Shown piece by piece: positions 8,943-15,570 of a stretch of DNA of 64,000 nucleotides. Made by a program: the position numbers and the translations under genes. This stretch comes from Coxiellaceae bacterium (lineage in GTDB: Bacteria; Pseudomonadota; Gammaproteobacteria; Coxiellales; Coxiellaceae). The notes below the pieces were generated by a model. That model was not told the DNA's origin, did not search any database, and saw only the letters and a program-made list of their open reading frames with translations. The DNA lies in contig JAUXWQ010000036.1 in NCBI GenBank assembly GCA_030680235.1, positions 1 through 64,000 of the forward strand. Reading direction: 5' to 3'. Position 1 is the stretch's first letter. Each line of letters begins with the position of its first letter.

Positions 8943-9632
8943 ATGTCTGAGATTATAAGAAGCGATGAAAAATTAAAACAATATAAATATTTATTGCCGC
9001 TCGCGATGCTTTTTATAACCATCATGCTAACTTGCGCGGTTCTAATTTATAAGCCAGTTAAAATGTGGTTTGGATATGCCTCAGGTGCAACTTTATTTTT
9101 TCCTTGCTGGTTTGTATTGTCTGATATTATTGCTGAAGTTTATGGATTAAAAGTTTCAAAGAAAATTCTTTTGACAGCTTTTTTCTGCCAACTTTTATTT
9201 AGTCTTATTTGTATGTTAATCGTTAAACTTCCAGGTCCAGTAGGGTGGCAATATCAGCCTGCTTTTAATTTAATCCTAGGTCATTTATTTAGAATAACGT
9301 TATGTACAATTTTTACGTTAAGTATCGCTGGTTATATAAATATGTATCTTGTGACCAGATGGAAAATACCGCTCAAAGGAAAATATTTTTGGATGCGAAG
9401 TTCTGGTGCTGCCATACTTGGGGAAGGGATTTACTCTGTTATTGCGGTTTTTTTAATGCAGTATGGTGTGGTGCCGTTAGCAGATATTCCGATGATAATA
9501 CTGTGGGCTTATCTTTCAAAAATATGCACCACCATTATTCTAACACTGCCTGCGAGTGTGTTGTGTGCTTTCATTAAAATTAGCGAGAAAGTTGACGTTT
9601 ATGATAATAGTGGTTTAAACCCATTTAAATAA
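8943..9632 (+). CDS. VUT-family (YhhQ-like) transporter
   Basis: 229 aa from ATG 8943, preceded by GAGGTGG (8933-8939). Six or so TM helices. The motif FVLSDIIAEVYG in the second or third helix is characteristic of the putative vitamin-uptake/queuosine-precursor transporter family, as is the basic loop and LGEGIYSVIAVF towards the end. Known members import queuosine precursors. Here it sits at the end of a metabolite gene group with no queuosine genes around, so it may serve as uptake of a precursor or simply be carried along. Confidence 0.8.
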   Translation: MSEIIRSDEKLKQYKYLLPLAMLFITIMLTCAVLIYKPVKMWFGYASGATLFFPCWFVLSDIIAEVYGLKVSKKILLTAFFCQLLFSLICMLIVKLPGPVGWQYQPAFNLILGHLFRITLCTIFTLSIAGYINMYLVTRWKIPLKGKYFWMRSSGAAILGEGIYSVIAVFLMQYGVVPLADIPMIILWAYLSKICTTIILTLPASVLCAFIKISEKVDVYDNSGLNPFK

Positions 9633-9663
9633 AGTGCGTATATTTTAAGTACGTTAAAATATT

Positions 9664-10245
9664 ATGAAAAATTTTAAAAATAAACTTCTGGTATTGCTGG
9701 AAAAATTTCGAAGGGCTTATCGGCTTTCGAAATTTTTGCAGCAAACTCCATGCCGCTTAGAAGAAATTGATCTGAAAAATAATAAAGTCATTATTCATTG
9801 CTATGTATCGCGTACCGAAATGAATCTGTCGACAAAAGATGCAATCAGTGAAGCTAAACTTATAAATAGCTTGCCTTCACTCCAAGCTTGTTGGCTGGGC
9901 TATTACTATGGTAAATCTTTGCGTGAAGGAAAAATGTCGAATAAAAAGTTTAGCAAACATGAAAATAAACACTTATTACTGCGTTCTTCTAAAAAACGTT
10001 ACAGTATTGTTGGGCTGGAACATCGAAATTTTATGATTGCTTATATCGATCTTAAAACGCGGATTGAGCACACAAAGCCAGCTATTGAGTTAGCGCAAGA
10101 CAATTATTTTTTAGAGAATATTGGTCCCAGTCAAGCTTGTTACATTGGCATATGGAGTGGAATAGCTGTTGCAAAGCATGGTTCTGGTATATTGCACAAT
10201 GAAGAACCTCAGAGAATAGCGCCTTATTTACGCGTTGTTAAGTGA
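9664..10245 (+). CDS. Hypothetical protein with internal duplication
   Basis: 193 aa, not recognised. It holds two similar segments: LPSLQACWLGYYYGKSL in the middle and IGPSQACYIGIWSGIAV near the C-terminus, each following a short helix (consensus P-S-x-Q-A-C-x-x-G). This suggests a duplicated structural unit with a conserved Cys. Basic N-terminus, no clear signal peptide or TM helix. It ends seven bases before the convergent repressor gene. Confidence 0.65.
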   Translation: MKNFKNKLLVLLEKFRRAYRLSKFLQQTPCRLEEIDLKNNKVIIHCYVSRTEMNLSTKDAISEAKLINSLPSLQACWLGYYYGKSLREGKMSNKKFSKHENKHLLLRSSKKRYSIVGLEHRNFMIAYIDLKTRIEHTKPAIELAQDNYFLENIGPSQACYIGIWSGIAVAKHGSGILHNEEPQRIAPYLRVVK

Positions 10246-10252
10246 GCTTTGC

Positions 10253-10912
10253 TTAGTAATCAATATCAAGCCGAGAATGAATGACGGTTCCTATTATTTT
10301 AATGCCACTTGTTAGCTTTTCTTTTTCGCCATAATTATTGATGGGCAAAAGTAGTTTTGTTGGCCCGTCAATAGCCAGTTCGCGTAATGTCGCTTCCTCT
10401 GTATTCGGATATTGCACTATTACAAGATCACCATCCCTAGGAATATTTTTTGGATCAACGATAAAAACTGTTCCTGCGGGGAATTGCAATGCCATCGATG
10501 TTTTGCTATTTAGGGCGTACAAGCCTTTTTTAATATTTCCTACCACTAACCACTTTTTCCAGTTTGTTGCGTTTAGGTTTTCGATGAACCTTGTTTCTTT
10601 TAAACAATCAGCCCAGGAGATGATTGGAATTGGCTGCATTTCAATTTTATGCTGCTTGGTTTTGATGATATCGGGTATATAAAGCTCATCCACAGTCATG
10701 TTAAAAGCAGTTGCAATCGATTGTAGGGTGGATATTCTGGGGTCCTCAGTGCTTCCCGCTAATATTTTATGTAGGGTGGGTTTGGGGATATTTGCCTGGC
10801 GTGCAAGCTCTGCCTCATTCATCTTATGCATTGCAAGCAAATCACGGACATTATCAATTAATGCCTGCTCTGGGGAATAGTTTTTGTCTTTATTTGCTAA
10901 CTTTAGGTTCAT
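10253..10912 (-). CDS. HTH-S24 (CI/LexA-like) repressor, probably non-cleavable
   Basis: 219 aa. The N-terminal XRE helix-turn-helix spans ~20-75 (LARQANIPKPTLHKILAG is the recognition region) and the C-terminal half is an S24 domain (WADCLKET through IIGTVIHSR). The nucleophile Ser139 is present in KTSMAL, but the position of the usual general-base Lys reads Arg177 in ATLRELA, and the usual Ala-Gly cleavage site looks like Ala-Asp (SWADC). RecA-triggered self-cleavage is therefore unlikely; it may act through dimerisation or a ligand. It is divergent from the RiPP cluster, whose promoter and inverted repeat lie in the shared 310-base gap, so it probably controls that cluster. Confidence 0.85.
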   Translation of the reverse strand: MNLKLANKDKNYSPEQALIDNVRDLLAMHKMNEAELARQANIPKPTLHKILAGSTEDPRISTLQSIATAFNMTVDELYIPDIIKTKQHKIEMQPIPIISWADCLKETRFIENLNATNWKKWLVVGNIKKGLYALNSKTSMALQFPAGTVFIVDPKNIPRDGDLVIVQYPNTEEATLRELAIDGPTKLLLPINNYGEKEKLTSGIKIIGTVIHSRLDIDY

Positions 10913-11081
10913 TGATGTTCCGATAAGCCTCTAATGTGGCAAAATTCATAAGAAATTATTTATTTACTTTTTGAAATATAGCACTTCACAATTAGAAGCG
11001 CAACTCGCCATCATTTTACATTCAAATAACTGTAATTTATTCAATGAGTTGCAGATCATAATTTATAGTTAACAAATAGGG

Positions 11082-11109
11082 TTGACAAAGTATTTATATT
11101 GGGTATTAT
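11082..11109 (+). promoter_or_regulatory. Sigma-70-type promoter for the RiPP cluster
   Basis: TTGACA at 11082-11087 and TATTAT at 11104-11109 with a 16-base spacer, in the 310-base gap between the divergent repressor gene and the first + strand gene. It is the best promoter match in the neighbourhood and reads towards the precursor gene. The rest of the gap (10913-11081) is AT-rich with no gene. Confidence 0.65.
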
Positions 11110-11119
11110 TGGAAATTAT

Positions 11120-11148
11120 AAGTTTCAAATAAGAAACTTTAGGTTTCT
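11120..11148. promoter_or_regulatory. Candidate operator (inverted repeat plus third half-site)
   Basis: AAGTTTC (11120-11126) and GAAACTT (11133-11139) form a perfect inverted repeat with a 6-base spacer, and GGTTTCT (11142-11148) looks like a third half-site. It lies just downstream of the -10, at about the expected transcription start, a position where a bound dimer would block the promoter. Assignment to the adjacent S24 repressor is inference. Confidence 0.5.
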
Positions 11149-11222
11149 CAAAGCAATTAGCTTCCAGTTACCATGAAAGAAAGTATTTTTGATTTTACAT
11201 TTAAAAAGAGGAGACAACCAGC

Positions 11223-11546
11223 ATGGCAATAACGAAAACAAGCAGTTTATTTTGTGGCACCCGCAAAAATTCTATCAGCGATCAATATGCCATGGATTGT
11301 CAGCCTTGCATTAAACCAATTGCATGGTTTTCTCAAATGACACGCGATGAAAACCTCAGTGTGGATGCGGTCAATGATGCGTTAAACAAGATGGAAGATT
11401 TTTTAGATCAGAAAGAATATGAAAAAGAGGAACTTGTTGCAGAATTGCAACTTGCCCACGCGTTTCAAGATGTGCTTGAAGAAAGACGAGTTGAATTAAT
11501 TGTTTCAGCGAGATTTAGAAATGAAAAAGGATTTATAAAGAATTAA
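11223..11546 (+). CDS. Hypothetical protein, first gene of the RiPP transcript
   Basis: 107 aa, not recognised. Strong ribosome site (AGAGGAG, about ten bases before ATG). The N-terminal third has three Cys (FCGT, MDCQPC) and the rest is a highly charged helical region (NKMEDFLDQKEYEKEELVAELQ...) likely forming a coiled coil. It is the first gene after the promoter and precedes the precursor by 88 bases, so a regulatory, immunity or chaperone-like role is possible. Some chance it is itself a modified substrate, but its length and composition argue against this. Confidence 0.6.
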   Translation: MAITKTSSLFCGTRKNSISDQYAMDCQPCIKPIAWFSQMTRDENLSVDAVNDALNKMEDFLDQKEYEKEELVAELQLAHAFQDVLEERRVELIVSARFRNEKGFIKN

Positions 11547-11634
11547 CTTGCTTTGAAAATATAATTTTCTTGCAGTTGATAGGGGGCAAAGGAGTAAAGC
11601 TTTGCAGGGACTAAATAAAATAAGGAGTGAAATC

Positions 11635-11712
11635 ATGCAATTTGATTTAACTATTGTTGAAGAAAGTAAAGCAGTATGTGAAGTACTGTGTAACAGCACT
11701 GGCTGCCCATAA
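11635..11712 (+). CDS. RiPP precursor peptide (25 aa), candidate MNIO substrate
   Basis: ATG 11635 follows AAGGAG (11622-11627) by seven bases. The product has a leader-like N-terminal half (MQFDLTIVEESKA) and a Cys-rich end, VCEVLCNSTGCP, with Cys at 15, 19 and 24. The start could also be TTG 11602 (after AAAGGAG 11588-11594), which adds 11 residues in frame. Short size, a C-terminal Cys core, a terminator-like hairpin right after the stop and a downstream partner protein plus MNIO enzyme together match the layout of methanobactin and other MNIO RiPP operons. The LCNSTGC stretch resembles the Cys-(small)-Ser-Thr-Cys cores of some methanobactins. The mature structure is unknown. Confidence 0.8.
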   Translation: MQFDLTIVEESKAVCEVLCNSTGCP

Positions 11713-11720
11713 GCAGTAAA

Positions 11721-11750
11721 AGAGGGTCATTTTTATGGCCCTCTTTATTT
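11721..11750 (+). terminator. Terminator/attenuator after precursor gene
   Basis: AGAGGGTCAT and ATGGCCCTCT pair into a 10-bp stem (one G-U) with a TTTT loop, followed by a T-rich TTATTT. It lies nine bases after the precursor stop and 33 bases before the next gene. Partial read-through here would give far more precursor than enzyme mRNA, as is common in RiPP operons. Confidence 0.8.
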
Positions 11751-11782
11751 AACAAATAAGATTTTATTGAGAAGAATTTAAT

Positions 11783-12676
11783 ATGGAAATTAACAATCAA
11801 AAATCAGCATCTATCCAAACTATTATGGCAATGTTGATCACCAATAAACGTTATGTATTGAAGGCGCTTGAAAATCCCAAAAAATTTATTAATCAGTATC
11901 AAGTTTCGGAAAAAACATCTGATGAATTTATTACGTTTATCAATAATTACGGATCAAAATTTATCAGCTCGGCATTACTGTTAAACAAAAAAAGGTTTGA
12001 TAGCGTTATTTCAGCGTTAACAGTTATCAATAAATTATTTTCTATCAGCCAACTTGAAATGATATGGGAAAGATATTTAACTACCATTGAAATAGATGAA
12101 GAAGTTCCAAAAAATCCGCTTTTGGAGTCAATACGATTTTGTCAGTATGTTAATGATTTTGAAAAAATAGACGAAATACAAAGAAACCTTATTGAATATG
12201 AAACAATAAGAAACCAAGTAATTATTGATCATAGCTTGCATAACGTAGGATACAGTCAACTATCAGCGGAATTTAATACAGCCATTCCAGAAGAAGCCAA
12301 AAAAATAAAAGGCTTTATTCATCCTTGCGCTCAAATAAAAGAGTTTAGCTGTAATATATCTGAATTGATCCAGGCGCTAGCCAATGATTCTAGTAAAGAG
12401 GACTTGAAAAGAGTATACAAAGGATCAAATGAAAAAATGCTTTTTTGCAAAAATTGGATTAAAGGCGGTATATTATCCGTAAAAATATCCGAAGTTATTT
12501 TAAATGCAATTGCTATTTTACATTCTTCCAAAACATTGCCTGACTTCATAACGCTGCTATCCGAAAAATTAAGTATCAATTCAATTGACGCAAATACATT
12601 AATAAAAATGCTCATTCAATCTGGAATTATGATTGTTATTCCCGTTAACAACTTAAGTGAGAAAAAATATGTTTAG
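11783..12676 (+). CDS. MNIO partner protein (MbnC-like / RiPP recognition)
   Basis: 297 aa. MNIO enzymes work with a dedicated partner that binds the precursor leader. This protein has the right position (between precursor and MNIO gene, overlapping the latter by 8 bases) and a compatible layout: an N-terminal helical region like the DUF2063/MbnC N-terminus (LENPKKFINQYQVSE... then ALLLNKKRFDSVISAL), a middle segment (KGFIHPCAQIKEFSCNISELIQAL) resembling the beta-strand plus helix of that family, and a C-terminal helical, winged-helix-like end. It is longer than methanobactin MbnC (about 190 aa). Assignment is from context and pattern, not from a computed alignment. Confidence 0.65.
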   Translation: MEINNQKSASIQTIMAMLITNKRYVLKALENPKKFINQYQVSEKTSDEFITFINNYGSKFISSALLLNKKRFDSVISALTVINKLFSISQLEMIWERYLTTIEIDEEVPKNPLLESIRFCQYVNDFEKIDEIQRNLIEYETIRNQVIIDHSLHNVGYSQLSAEFNTAIPEEAKKIKGFIHPCAQIKEFSCNISELIQALANDSSKEDLKRVYKGSNEKMLFCKNWIKGGILSVKISEVILNAIAILHSSKTLPDFITLLSEKLSINSIDANTLIKMLIQSGIMIVIPVNNLSEKKYV

Positions 12677-13511
12677 AAAGACTGACTGTTTTTATGGTGT
12701 TGGTGTTAACTATCGATCAGAAATTAGCAAGGATATATTAGAAAACATAGATAAAATTGATCTTATCGAGGTTTTCACTGAAAAATTTTTCATTAAAGAC
12801 GATGATAAAGTTTTAAATGAAATTACATCACGTGTTCCAACTATTTTACATGGTCTTGATATGTCGATTGGCTCTTCAGATATGCTGGATCAAGAATATT
12901 TATCAAATTTGAAAATCGCATTAAATTCGACAAATTTTGAGTGGTTTAGTGATCATATTTCTCTGACAAAACAAGACAATATTGAACTAGGGCATTTAAT
13001 GCCAGTTCAGTTCTCTGAAGAATCAGTTGATAACATCGTAAAAAAAGCGAGATACGTTGCTGAGTTAACAAAAAAACCATTCTTACTGGAAAATATCACA
13101 TATTATTATTCAATCCCCGGCAGTGCGCTAAACGAAGATGATTTTATAAAAGAAATCTTAGAAAAATCAGATTGTGGAATGTTATTGGATGTGAATAATC
13201 TTTATATCAATTCAGTGAATCATGGATATGATCCAAAAACATTTCTAAAAAATATACCCCTTGATCGCGTTGTTGAGATACACATGGCCGGTGGGTCATA
13301 CAAATACAATATGTTAATTGACACGCATGCAAATGCCATTGCAAAAGAAGTGTGGGACCTTTTTGATTATGTTGTTTCAATTACACCTGTAAATGGGGTG
13401 ATTATAGAACGAGACTCCAATTTACCCAGTTACAGTGACTTGCTTAGTGAAGTTGAAATTGCAAAAAATATTTTAAGAAAAAATAAAAAAATAACTAGAA
13501 AAGCTGCGTAA
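12669..13511 (+). CDS. DUF692 / multinuclear non-heme iron oxidase (MNIO)
   Basis: 280 aa from ATG 12669 (GTG 12657 is possible). A TIM-barrel enzyme; the family's ligand motifs are all present in order: GVGVNYR near the start, LHG (His61), FSDH (Asp95-His96), LLEN (Glu141), DVNNLYINSVNHG (Asp174 and the Asn pair), EIHMAGG (His205), IDTH (Asp218, His220) and ERDSNLP (Glu247). Known members (MbnB, TglH, ChrH and others) use two or three irons and O2 to rearrange Cys, or modify Asp or aromatic residues, in a precursor peptide, with a partner protein. Gene order and the Cys-rich precursor suggest Cys modification here, for example to an oxazolone-thioamide, but the chemistry must be tested. Confidence 0.92.
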   Translation: MFRKTDCFYGVGVNYRSEISKDILENIDKIDLIEVFTEKFFIKDDDKVLNEITSRVPTILHGLDMSIGSSDMLDQEYLSNLKIALNSTNFEWFSDHISLTKQDNIELGHLMPVQFSEESVDNIVKKARYVAELTKKPFLLENITYYYSIPGSALNEDDFIKEILEKSDCGMLLDVNNLYINSVNHGYDPKTFLKNIPLDRVVEIHMAGGSYKYNMLIDTHANAIAKEVWDLFDYVVSITPVNGVIIERDSNLPSYSDLLSEVEIAKNILRKNKKITRKAA

Positions 13512-13512
13512 T

Positions 13513-14091
13513 ATGAAATTTCTGATAGTTGCACATCCTGATGATGAAATACTTTGGTTTAATCCAAATTACTTCGATCATATATTCATTATTTTTAATG
13601 ATCGTAAGGATAAAGAATATATGGGCAGTGCGCGCCATGCTGTAATGAACGAACATCCATGCAAACAAAAAATAAGTCTAATGAATTTTGATGAGCCAGG
13701 CTATTGGAAAGATAAAACAAAAAAATTAGCATATAAAGAAGCAAAAACTGCAATATTAAATGCACTTAGAAAAATTTTATTAAGCCATAAAATAACCTGT
13801 ATTTTTACGCATAACCACGTTGGTGAGTATGGACACTCAGATCATGTTCTTGTAAATAAATGTGTTGAATTAGTTTTTAGAAAAAAACATCCGATCTGGG
13901 CTCCTGATATCAATCTAACGCAACATGAAAATAAAAGAATTACGAGCACCAAGTGTAGTCTAAAAACCAATTTTTTGGATTATCAATTGATCAAAGAACT
14001 GTATATTTCACATAAAGCGTGGACATGGAATCCAAATTATATACCAAATGAAACTCAAGAGTATTATTGCATGAATGAAGGTGTTTTATGA
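13513..14091 (+). CDS. PIG-L/LmbE-family deacetylase
   Basis: 192 aa. The zinc-site motifs are AHPDDE (7-12) and HNHVGEYGHSDH (100-111), diagnostic of the PIG-L family, which removes acetyl groups from GlcNAc-type groups (GlcNAc-PI, mycothiol and bacillithiol precursors, glycopeptide antibiotics). Starts one base after the MNIO stop and overlaps the following glycosyltransferase gene by four bases (ATGA), so the two are translated together. The likely task is deacetylation of an N-acetylhexosamine that the neighbour attaches to the peptide (inferred). Confidence 0.88.
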   Translation: MKFLIVAHPDDEILWFNPNYFDHIFIIFNDRKDKEYMGSARHAVMNEHPCKQKISLMNFDEPGYWKDKTKKLAYKEAKTAILNALRKILLSHKITCIFTHNHVGEYGHSDHVLVNKCVELVFRKKHPIWAPDINLTQHENKRITSTKCSLKTNFLDYQLIKELYISHKAWTWNPNYIPNETQEYYCMNEGVL

Positions 14092-14798
14092 TAAAAGAAC
14101 CAGTGATAGCATCTTTAGCGTCAATTCCAGAAAGAGAAAATTTTCTGCAGCAAACCATTGATTCAGTTATTGATCAAGTCGATATTCTAAATGTCTATTT
14201 AAATGAGTATAAAAAGATACCCCATTTTCTACTCAAAAAAAAGATTCGATATTTTTTAAGCAGTGAAAAAGGCGATTTTGGAGATGCAGGAAAATTTTTT
14301 CCGCTTCAATATCATAGCGGATTTTTATTCACACTCGATGATGATCTATATTACCCATCTGACTATGTCAGCACAATGATCAAAAAAGTAAATTTATATG
14401 AAAGATCTTCATTTATTTGTGTTCATGGTAACTTGCTGCCAAAAAATAAAATAAACTCTTATTACAAAGACAAGACTGGAATTCACTTTTCAAAATTAAC
14501 GTCAGCAGATCAAGAGGTTGATGTTCCTGGCACTGGTACACTTGCGTTTCATTCGTCTTTGTATAACGTAAAAATACAAGATTTTCCTATTCCAAATATG
14601 TCCGATATATGGCTATTTAAGATCGCACAAAAAAGAAACATCCCTGTTATTTCCATTGCGAGAAAAAATTTATGGATAAAATCACTTATTGTCGGAGACG
14701 ACAAGCATTCAATTTATTCAAAATTCTCAAATAATGATTCGTTGGTCACTCAAATTATCAATTCAACTGTGCGAGAAATTAATAATGAGCCAGTATAA
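14088..14798 (+). CDS. GT-A-fold glycosyltransferase
   Basis: 236 aa. Starts ASLASIPERE, the first strand and nucleotide-binding turn of a GT-A fold, followed by a second helix ending DSVIDQVD. The metal-binding motif is FTLDDDLYYPSDY (Asp84-86), and GDFGDAGKF lies just before it. No TM helix, so a cytoplasmic enzyme. Its overlap with the PIG-L deacetylase gene suggests a paired GlcNAc transfer/deacetylation on the RiPP, perhaps at the Asn, Ser or Thr of CNSTGC; donor and acceptor are not shown by sequence. Confidence 0.8.
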   Translation: MIKEPVIASLASIPERENFLQQTIDSVIDQVDILNVYLNEYKKIPHFLLKKKIRYFLSSEKGDFGDAGKFFPLQYHSGFLFTLDDDLYYPSDYVSTMIKKVNLYERSSFICVHGNLLPKNKINSYYKDKTGIHFSKLTSADQEVDVPGTGTLAFHSSLYNVKIQDFPIPNMSDIWLFKIAQKRNIPVISIARKNLWIKSLIVGDDKHSIYSKFSNNDSLVTQIINSTVREINNEPV

Positions 14799-15567
14799 TT
14801 TTGAAATTATAAGAGAAAGCATAAAATTACATGGTTATTACTTACTAGAAGATTTTTTATCTTATAGTGAGTTTGAAAAGTGTAGAAAAATGGCTGATGA
14901 ATTACAGGTTTTGCCAGAAAAAGCAAATGGCCCAATGAAGTATTTTGAAATTTCAGAAAAAAACAAAACCGAAATTCTAAATAGAGTTGAAAATTTTGCT
15001 GAATCAAAATTGGATTTATGTAGTCAATTATTTTATAAAAAAATACCAAGTTTTTTAAAAAATGTTTTTGGCAATAATTTTTTTCTACTCAAAGAAAAAA
15101 TAAATTTCAAAATGCCAGGCGGAGAGGGATTCAGAGCACATCAGGATGCGCCTGCATTCACACGATTCATAAAAAATGAAATGCTTACATTCATGATACC
15201 AGTACAATCGACAAATAGAGAAAACGGCTGTCTTCAAATTTCAGGCAATTATTTTAAAAATGAAATAATCACGCATGAGAATGGCACTATATCTAATGAT
15301 ATTTTTAACAAAATTATTTGGAAAGAAATTCCGATGAATGAGCGAGATATGCTTGTATTTAGCTCGATGTTATTACATCGATCCGAGTCAAATAAAAGCA
15401 ATAGTCCTCGAAGATCCTATTTTATAACTTATAACCAAGAAATCGATGGTGATTTAAGAAGGGAATATTTTAAATATAAACGTGAAAAGTTCCCACCTAG
15501 GATTGAGCGTGATAATAGCATAAACATTGAAGAATTGAACAAAAATATAGCAAAAAAGGTATTTTAA
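14785..15567 (+). CDS. PhyH-like Fe(II)/2-oxoglutarate oxygenase
   Basis: 260 aa from ATG 14785, which overlaps the end of the glycosyltransferase gene; the frame is open further left but that part is inside the neighbour. The iron site is His119-x-Asp121 (FRAHQDAPAF) and His198 (LLHRSE), with Arg210 for 2-oxoglutarate, the phytanoyl-CoA dioxygenase pattern. Such enzymes hydroxylate free or peptide-bound residues in several natural product pathways. Likely a tailoring enzyme of the RiPP. Confidence 0.85.
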   Translation: MSQYNFEIIRESIKLHGYYLLEDFLSYSEFEKCRKMADELQVLPEKANGPMKYFEISEKNKTEILNRVENFAESKLDLCSQLFYKKIPSFLKNVFGNNFFLLKEKINFKMPGGEGFRAHQDAPAFTRFIKNEMLTFMIPVQSTNRENGCLQISGNYFKNEIITHENGTISNDIFNKIIWKEIPMNERDMLVFSSMLLHRSESNKSNSPRRSYFITYNQEIDGDLRREYFKYKREKFPPRIERDNSINIEELNKNIAKKVF

Positions 15568-15570
15568 ATT

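Noticed and set aside
10338-10926. Several + strand frames opposite the S24 repressor
   Set aside because: They are the antisense shadow of a clear repressor gene and have no ribosome site or family pattern.
11223-11546. First gene as a second RiPP precursor
   Set aside because: 107 aa, mostly charged helix, Cys only near the N-terminus, not at a C-terminal core.
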